A stretch of 64,000 nucleotides of DNA from Wolinella sp963540505 (GTDB lineage Bacteria; Campylobacterota; Campylobacteria; Campylobacterales; Helicobacteraceae), in assembly GCA_963540505.1 (NCBI GenBank), contig CAUTMV010000007.1, positions 57,296 to 121,295 on the forward strand, in the 5' to 3' direction. This document shows, in pieces, positions 59,272 to 64,000 of the stretch. Position 1 is the stretch's first letter. Each line of letters opens with the position of its first letter. The notes under the pieces were generated by a model. That model saw nothing but the letters and a program-made list of their open reading frames with translations. It was not told the DNA's origin and ran no database searches. A program made the translations under genes and the position numbers.

Positions 59272-59670
59272 ATGGACTACAAAGGCTGGAATGAGTTTGA
59301 AATCGGCTCGCTGCTTTTTCCTTTCAAAAAAGACGCAGAGGCGGGAATCCAAAAGCACCCCGAAGAGCGCGCATACAGCGAGGAGACTTCCTATACTGCG
59401 AGCACGGCGCATTGGCGCGTGGATAAGCCCGTGTATAATCCCGCGGGCTGTATTAATTGCTATTTCTGCTGGCTCTACTGTCCTGATTCCTCGATTCTCG
59501 TGCGCGATGAGAAAATGCGCGGAATCGACTATACGCACTGTAAGGGCTGCGGTGTTTGCGTGAGCGTCTGCCCGAGTAATCCAAAATCGCTTTTGATGTT
59601 TAGCGACCATGAGAGTGAAGAGAGCGCGATTGCTTCGTGGCCCGCAAAAGAAGAGAGAAAGAGAGATTAA
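59272..59670 (+). CDS. porD: Pyruvate:ferredoxin oxidoreductase, delta subunit (2[4Fe-4S])
   Basis: The ferredoxin-like delta subunit, 132 residues. The two cluster motifs are CINCYFCWLYCPD and CKGCGVCVSVCPSNP. I take ATG 59272, after GGAGAG; a GTG directly before it is in frame but less likely. It has 9 bases to porG and 3 to porA. Confidence 0.93.
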   Translation: MDYKGWNEFEIGSLLFPFKKDAEAGIQKHPEERAYSEETSYTASTAHWRVDKPVYNPAGCINCYFCWLYCPDSSILVRDEKMRGIDYTHCKGCGVCVSVCPSNPKSLLMFSDHESEESAIASWPAKEERKRD

Positions 59671-59673
59671 GTC

Positions 59674-60897
59674 ATGGCGGAGAAAATCGAGCTACAGGAG
59701 ATTGAGGTCTGGGATGGGAATATGGCGGCGACGCATGCATTGCGCCAAGCGAGAATCGACGTCGTGGCGGCGTATCCCATCACGCCCTCTACGCCGATTG
59801 TGATGAATTACAGTAGTTTTTTGGCTAATGGCTATATTGATGGCGAATTTGTCATGGTGGAATCCGAGCATGCCGCGATGAGTGGCTGTGTGGGTGCAGC
59901 CGCGGCAGGCGGACGGGTAGCGACTGCGACGAGCTCGCAAGGATTTGCGCTCATGATTGAGGTGCTTTATCAAGCGGCGGGTATGCGCCTGCCTATCGTG
60001 CTTAATGTCGTGAATCGCGCGCTTGCCTCTCCGCTTAATGTCAATGGCGATCATTCGGATATGTATCTGGGGCGTGATGCGGGCTGGATTAATCTTTGCA
60101 CCTACAATCCCCAAGAGGCGTATGATTTTAATCTCATGGCGTTTAAGATTGCCGAGGATTATGACGTGCGCTTGCCCGTGATGGTGCATCAAGACGGCTT
60201 CATCTGCTCACATACGGCACAAAATGTCCGTCCGCTCCAAGATGATGAGGCGTATGCGTTTATCGGGGATTACAAGCCCAAAAATCCCATGCTTGATTTT
60301 AGCAAGCCCGCTACGTATGGCGCGCAGACGGAAGAGGATTGGCATTTTGAGCACAAAGCTCGACACCATCACGACCTTATGAATTCCATTTGCGTTATTG
60401 AGCGCACATTTAAGGAGTTTAAAGAGCTTACAGGGCGCGAATATAGAGTGATTGAGAGCTATGATATGGACGATGCGGAAGTGGCGATCGTCGCGCTTGG
60501 CACGACGGTGGAATCGGCGCGTTTTGCCGCCAAAGAGGCGCGGAAAGCGGGAATCAAAGCGGGTGTGCTCTCTACTCGCGTGTTGCGTCCATTCCCTTAT
60601 CTTGCGATAGGCGAGGCGTTGAAGCATTGCAAAGCCGTGGCATTTTTGGATCGGAGTTCGCCTGCGGGCGCGATGGGAATGCTCTTTAATGAATGTGCCG
60701 CAGCACTCTATCAGGTGCAAGGCGGGAATCGACCCTTGCTTACGAACTATATTTATGGACTTGGCGGGCGCGATATGCGGCAGGCGGATTTGTTGCAGAT
60801 CTACAAAGAGCAAAAGAGCAATGCCGATGCGGGCAAGCTGGTAATCCCAGCCCAGCAGTTTATCGGTCTTCGCGGGTCAAAAATGGGCTTTAATTAA
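59674..60897 (+). CDS. porA: Pyruvate:ferredoxin oxidoreductase, alpha subunit
   Basis: The alpha subunit, 407 residues, which binds pyruvate and completes the thiamine diphosphate site. It shows AYPITPSTPIVMNYSSF near the start, the block SEHAAMSGCVGAAAAGGR and the later SSPAGAMGMLFNE. It is the third gene of porGDAB. Confidence 0.95.
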   Translation: MAEKIELQEIEVWDGNMAATHALRQARIDVVAAYPITPSTPIVMNYSSFLANGYIDGEFVMVESEHAAMSGCVGAAAAGGRVATATSSQGFALMIEVLYQAAGMRLPIVLNVVNRALASPLNVNGDHSDMYLGRDAGWINLCTYNPQEAYDFNLMAFKIAEDYDVRLPVMVHQDGFICSHTAQNVRPLQDDEAYAFIGDYKPKNPMLDFSKPATYGAQTEEDWHFEHKARHHHDLMNSICVIERTFKEFKELTGREYRVIESYDMDDAEVAIVALGTTVESARFAAKEARKAGIKAGVLSTRVLRPFPYLAIGEALKHCKAVAFLDRSSPAGAMGMLFNECAAALYQVQGGNRPLLTNYIYGLGGRDMRQADLLQIYKEQKSNADAGKLVIPAQQFIGLRGSKMGFN

Positions 60898-60926
60898 GCG
60901 GCAGGGATGGGCGATGCAAGGAGAAA

Positions 60927-61874
60927 ATGATGAATGAGATTAAAAACCTAAAACAATACTCTAAAGCAGCGGAGCGATTTGAGGGGGCGCACCTGCTCTG
61001 TCCGGGTTGTGCGCATGGAATGATTGTCCGAGAGGTGCTAAATGCCACCGATTCCCCGCTAGTTTTGGCGGCTTCAACGGGCTGTCTTGAAGTGAGCACA
61101 GCGGTGTATCCCTATACGTCGTGGGATGTGCCGTGGATTCATATCGGGTTTGAAAATAGCTCCACTGCGGTAGCGGGCGCAGAGGCGATGTATAAGGCTC
61201 TGGAGCGCAAAGGGCGGCTCTATTCGGATAAGAAGCCCAAATTTGTCGCATTTGGGGGCGATGGTGCGACCTATGACATTGGATTCCAGTTTATTAGCGG
61301 TTGCTTTGAGCGCGGACATGATATTACCTATATCTGCCTTGATAATGAAGTCTATGCAAATACGGGTGGGCAGCGGAGTGGCTCAACACCCATGGGTGCG
61401 AGCACGACGACGACTCCTGCAGGGCGCGTGAGTTATGGCAAAAAGGATAAAAAAAAGGACATACTCGCGATCATGGCGGCGCATGGCGCACCCTATGTTG
61501 CGCAGGTTGCGCCCAACAAGTGGAAAGATATGGCAAAAAAGCTCAAGCAGGCTCTTGATACTGAGGGACCAGCTTTTATTAACGCCATGAGTGCCTGCAC
61601 GACGGAGTGGAAATTTGAGTCCAATTTGACGGTTGAGGTTAGCGATTTAGCCGTCGATTCCCTTGTGTTTCCGCTCTATGAGATTATCGATGGCAAGGAG
61701 CTAAACATCACCTATCGTCCGAAGAATATTATTCCCGTGCGCGATTATCTTGCCGCGCAAGGACGCTTCAAACATCTCTTTAAACAGGAGAATGAGCATA
61801 TAATTACGCAGTGGCAAAAAGAGGTTGATGAGCGCTGGGAATATCTCCAAAGGCGCGAAGAGGCGAGGGTTTAG
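60927..61874 (+). CDS. porB: Pyruvate:ferredoxin oxidoreductase, beta subunit
   Basis: The beta subunit, 315 residues, with the thiamine diphosphate motif GGDGATYDIGFQ and NEVYANTGGQRSG. The Cys ligands of the proximal cluster begin in LLCPGCAHGM. AAGGAG stands before two tandem ATG codons; the first is used here. It closes the porGDAB operon, 29 bases after porA. Confidence 0.95.
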   Translation: MMNEIKNLKQYSKAAERFEGAHLLCPGCAHGMIVREVLNATDSPLVLAASTGCLEVSTAVYPYTSWDVPWIHIGFENSSTAVAGAEAMYKALERKGRLYSDKKPKFVAFGGDGATYDIGFQFISGCFERGHDITYICLDNEVYANTGGQRSGSTPMGASTTTTPAGRVSYGKKDKKKDILAIMAAHGAPYVAQVAPNKWKDMAKKLKQALDTEGPAFINAMSACTTEWKFESNLTVEVSDLAVDSLVFPLYEIIDGKELNITYRPKNIIPVRDYLAAQGRFKHLFKQENEHIITQWQKEVDERWEYLQRREEARV

Positions 61875-61912
61875 CGGATTTTTCACATTTGAAATAGGGC
61901 AGGAAGATTAGA

Positions 61913-63562
61913 GTGGTGAGCGTTGCGCAGATGCTAAATAGCTACAAGAATCGGGTCGCGTTTATCATATTTCTCGCTTTTCTTCCCTTTTTTGCTTTTG
62001 ACACTTATCAGAGCTATAAAGAGTGTCAAAATGCCAAAGAGCAGTATATTCAAGAGACGGTCTATTATATGGACTCGATGATAAAGCGTTATGAGGATGC
62101 GCTTTTCTCTGCAAGAAAGGAGCTCACGCTTCTCTCCAAGCTCCCCGCCATACGGGAATCGCACGCGCCTGAGTGCCAAGAGATTTTGCAGGGCTTCCGA
62201 TCCCTCTCTTCGTTTTACGTCAATTTGGGAATCATGAGCCAAAAAGGCGAAGTGCTCTGCGTAATTACGCCACCCCATCACATGTATGAGGAGTTTTTCA
62301 CGCTTAAGAAGCGCGCGCAGATTGAGGGGCGTTTTGTCGTGGGGAGAGTGATTTTGTCGCCCTTTTACAACTATCCTATTTTGCTTTTTGCACTTCCGAT
62401 CCACAGAGCAGAGGGCGAGGAATCGGGCGTTTTGATGGGGGGCGGGAAGATTGACTGGCTCACGGAGGCTAATTTTAGGCAGTATATCGGCACGCATGCG
62501 AAGGTTTACCTCATCGATTCCCGTCATAGGATCGTGGACACCTATCCGAAAAATCCCGATATTATCGGTCAGCAGCTTGATGAACACGTGCAATTAACGG
62601 GCTTTTCCAAGCGCACTTCACCTCGGGGAATCTGGTGGGAAGAGGGGCGCAGCCTTGATGGGAAGCTGCTCGCGCTCTCAGTCGGGAATCCGCGAGGGAT
62701 CCACCTTTTAGTTATGTTGAATTCAGATGGGCTCTGCGCGCGGGCGGATCATCTGCTTTTGCAGGGGCTTGCCTATTTGGGCGCGATGATTTTGATTGCT
62801 TATTTGCTGCCTATTTTTATGATGAAGGAGCTCATTTTAAAAGAGGTGCATTCGCTGTTTAAAGTCGCGATCGCACAGTCAAAATATACCGCTACTTCCG
62901 AGCTTTTGAGTAGTATCGCTCATCAGTGGCGGCAGCCTTTAAATGGGCTAAATATTCAGCTTTCGCTTCTGAGGGATTTCATCTCAAATAAGAATCCGAA
63001 TATCGAGGAATCGCGCGCTCTGCTTGATACGATGGAGCACTCCATTCAGTCGCTTTCGCAGGGGATCTCGCGGGTTTCGGGCTTTTTTAAGCGTGATAAG
63101 GTCAAGGAGAAATTCATGCTCCATTCCGCAATCAAGGAGGCGTTTTTGTTTCTTGAGAGCTCGCTCAATGAGGGGCGAATCGCGTATGAGGTCATCGGAG
63201 AAGATATTGAAATGGTACAATTCCGCAAGGAGCTCATCAGGAATCTGCTGAGCCTTTTTCAAAATTCTATCGAGGCGTTTGCTCTTTTGCATGAGGATCA
63301 GACAATACGAAAAATTGAAGTTGAAACTAGAGTGCTAAAAAATAGCGTCCTTGTGATTCTCCGCGATAACGCCGGAGGAATCAATGCGGAAATGATAGAG
63401 AAGATATTCCAGCCTTATACAACGACAAAGTTTCAAGGCGATGGAGTGGGACTTTCTCTCTTTATTGTGAAGAATATTATCGAGCAGGAGATGCACGGGA
63501 ATATTCAGGTGCGGAATATAGAAGGGGGCGCGGAGTTTATTATCGAGCTACCGATATTTTAA
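61913..63562 (+). CDS. Cache-domain sensor histidine kinase
   Basis: A 549-residue membrane histidine kinase with an N-terminal span (about 16-33), a large periplasmic double-Cache-like domain (35-270) and a second span (about 280-302). The phospho-acceptor His is in SIAHQWRQPLNGL. The ATPase motifs are NLLSLFQNSIEAF, DNAGGI and GVGLSLFIVKNI. The HQWRQPL type is common in Campylobacterota. No response regulator is adjacent within the window. The start is GTG at 61913 (or 61916) after AGGAAG; ATG 61931 is also possible. Confidence 0.85.
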   Translation: MVSVAQMLNSYKNRVAFIIFLAFLPFFAFDTYQSYKECQNAKEQYIQETVYYMDSMIKRYEDALFSARKELTLLSKLPAIRESHAPECQEILQGFRSLSSFYVNLGIMSQKGEVLCVITPPHHMYEEFFTLKKRAQIEGRFVVGRVILSPFYNYPILLFALPIHRAEGEESGVLMGGGKIDWLTEANFRQYIGTHAKVYLIDSRHRIVDTYPKNPDIIGQQLDEHVQLTGFSKRTSPRGIWWEEGRSLDGKLLALSVGNPRGIHLLVMLNSDGLCARADHLLLQGLAYLGAMILIAYLLPIFMMKELILKEVHSLFKVAIAQSKYTATSELLSSIAHQWRQPLNGLNIQLSLLRDFISNKNPNIEESRALLDTMEHSIQSLSQGISRVSGFFKRDKVKEKFMLHSAIKEAFLFLESSLNEGRIAYEVIGEDIEMVQFRKELIRNLLSLFQNSIEAFALLHEDQTIRKIEVETRVLKNSVLVILRDNAGGINAEMIEKIFQPYTTTKFQGDGVGLSLFIVKNIIEQEMHGNIQVRNIEGGAEFIIELPIF

Positions 63563-63590
63563 ATATTTTATTTCATTATAAGGAGTTACT

Positions 63591-64000
63591 ATGCCATTGC
63601 TTGATAGTTTCAAGGTGGATCACACGCGAATGCCCGCTCCGGCGGTGCGCTTAGCCAAAGTGATGACGACACCAAAGGGCGATAAAATCGCAGTGTATGA
63701 TTTGCGTTTTTGCCGTCCAAATAAGGAGATCCTAAGCGAGCGCGGTATCCACACCTTGGAGCACCTTTTTGCGGGCTTCATGCGAGATCATCTAAATGGC
63801 GCGGGAATCGAGATTATCGACATTTCGCCCATGGGCTGCCGCACGGGATTTTATATGAGTCTCATCGGAGTGCCCGAGCCGCCCAGAGTTTGCGAAGCTT
63901 GGCGGGAATCGATGGAAGATATTCTAAAGCTTCAGAGCGAAGATCAAATCCCAGAGCTTAACGTCTATCAGTGCGGAACAGCAGCAATGCACTCACTCTC
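63591..64000 (+). CDS. luxS: S-ribosylhomocysteine lyase LuxS, 5' part
   Basis: LuxS cleaves S-ribosylhomocysteine to homocysteine and the precursor of autoinducer-2. The window ends after about 136 of the usual 155-170 codons. The metal motif HTLEH (H54, E57, H58) is present, as are the blocks MGCRTGFYMSL and YQCGTAAMH, the Cys of the latter being the third metal ligand. A good AAGGAG lies before the ATG, and a -10-like CATTAT precedes it. It follows the kinase gene by 28 bases. Confidence 0.95.
   Translation, partial: MPLLDSFKVDHTRMPAPAVRLAKVMTTPKGDKIAVYDLRFCRPNKEILSERGIHTLEHLFAGFMRDHLNGAGIEIIDISPMGCRTGFYMSLIGVPEPPRVCEAWRESMEDILKLQSEDQIPELNVYQCGTAAMHSL

Noticed and set aside
1..64000. CRISPR arrays, tRNA or rRNA genes, prophage
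   Set aside because: No regularly spaced repeats, no T-loop-type GGTTCGAATCC words in a tRNA context, no rRNA signatures and no phage structural genes were seen.
1..64000. GGGAATC as a strand-biased chromosome segregation signal (KOPS type)
   Set aside because: Both orientations occur in the same gene and on both sides of the origin with no clear bias.

Overview
The window is about 64 kb of chromosome from a member of the Campylobacterota (Epsilonproteobacteria), most like Wolinella or a close Helicobacteraceae relative. Supporting signs are the ruvC-dnaA-dnaN-gyrB origin region with DnaA boxes on both sides of dnaA, ThyX instead of ThyA, an H. pylori-type truncated SpeE beginning MW(I/M)T, a Rieske/cytochrome b/diheme cytochrome c complex, four-subunit pyruvate:ferredoxin oxidoreductase, cysteine-rich Sel1-like (Hcp) proteins, poly-G tracts in promoters, and the pyrD-M16 protease-dapA-SDR gene order known from Campylobacter. 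No tRNA, rRNA, CRISPR array, intact insertion sequence or prophage was seen.

Layout. 1-3.6 kb: lpxA (cut by the window edge), clpX, mreB, mreC. 3.7-4.8 kb: an orphan gene with a type I restriction HsdR N-terminal nuclease domain. 4.8-8.1 kb: a UDP-sugar 6-dehydrogenase and glmS. 8.2-9.6 kb: a short ORF behind a Fur-like site, then outer-membrane phospholipase A. 9.6-14.1 kb: a three-gene sensor/regulator/kinase set divergent from a diheme thiosulfate dehydrogenase (tsdA) and an exported partner; two direct repeats 11 bp apart lie between them. 14.1-21.7 kb: folB, plsY, gyrB, dnaN, dnaA, ruvC, thyX, with a bipartite replication origin. 21.7-28.0 kb: a complete periplasmic [FeFe]-hydrogenase operon (hydA, hydB, cytochrome b, hydG, hydE, hydF) behind a foldable leader.

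28.1-36.0 kb: htrA, then a compact operon pyrD-M16 peptidase-dapA-fabL-pgsA-rseP-yggS. 36.2-44.5 kb: two Sel1-like-repeat (SLR) loci with matching poly-G promoters, flanking an OprD-type porin, two sugar-nucleotide enzymes, gltX and an ABC-F ATPase. 44.9-47.6 kb: petABC. 47.7-50.2 kb: dapF, coaE, speE, and a signal recognition particle RNA preceded by an unidentified 90-nt hairpin RNA. 50.3-56.4 kb: carB, a short TsaC/YrdC-like gene, a membrane protein, argB, rplM-rpsI. 56.6-58.6 kb: MATE exporter and HAD phosphatase. 58.7-61.9 kb: porGDAB. 61.9-64 kb: a Cache-type histidine kinase and the start of luxS.

Metabolically the genes describe an anaerobic or microaerobic respirer. Hydrogen is oxidised in the periplasm by the [FeFe]-hydrogenase and electrons pass through its cytochrome b to menaquinone. 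Tetrathionate/thiosulfate is converted by TsdA, and pyruvate is handled by Por. The most unusual genome-scale signal is a strong excess of GGGAATC/GATTCCC on both strands, in genes and between them, sometimes as inverted pairs at gene ends. It behaves like a DNA-uptake or other genome-marking word. The HsdR-like gene and the SLR genes are poor in it, which may mark them as later arrivals.
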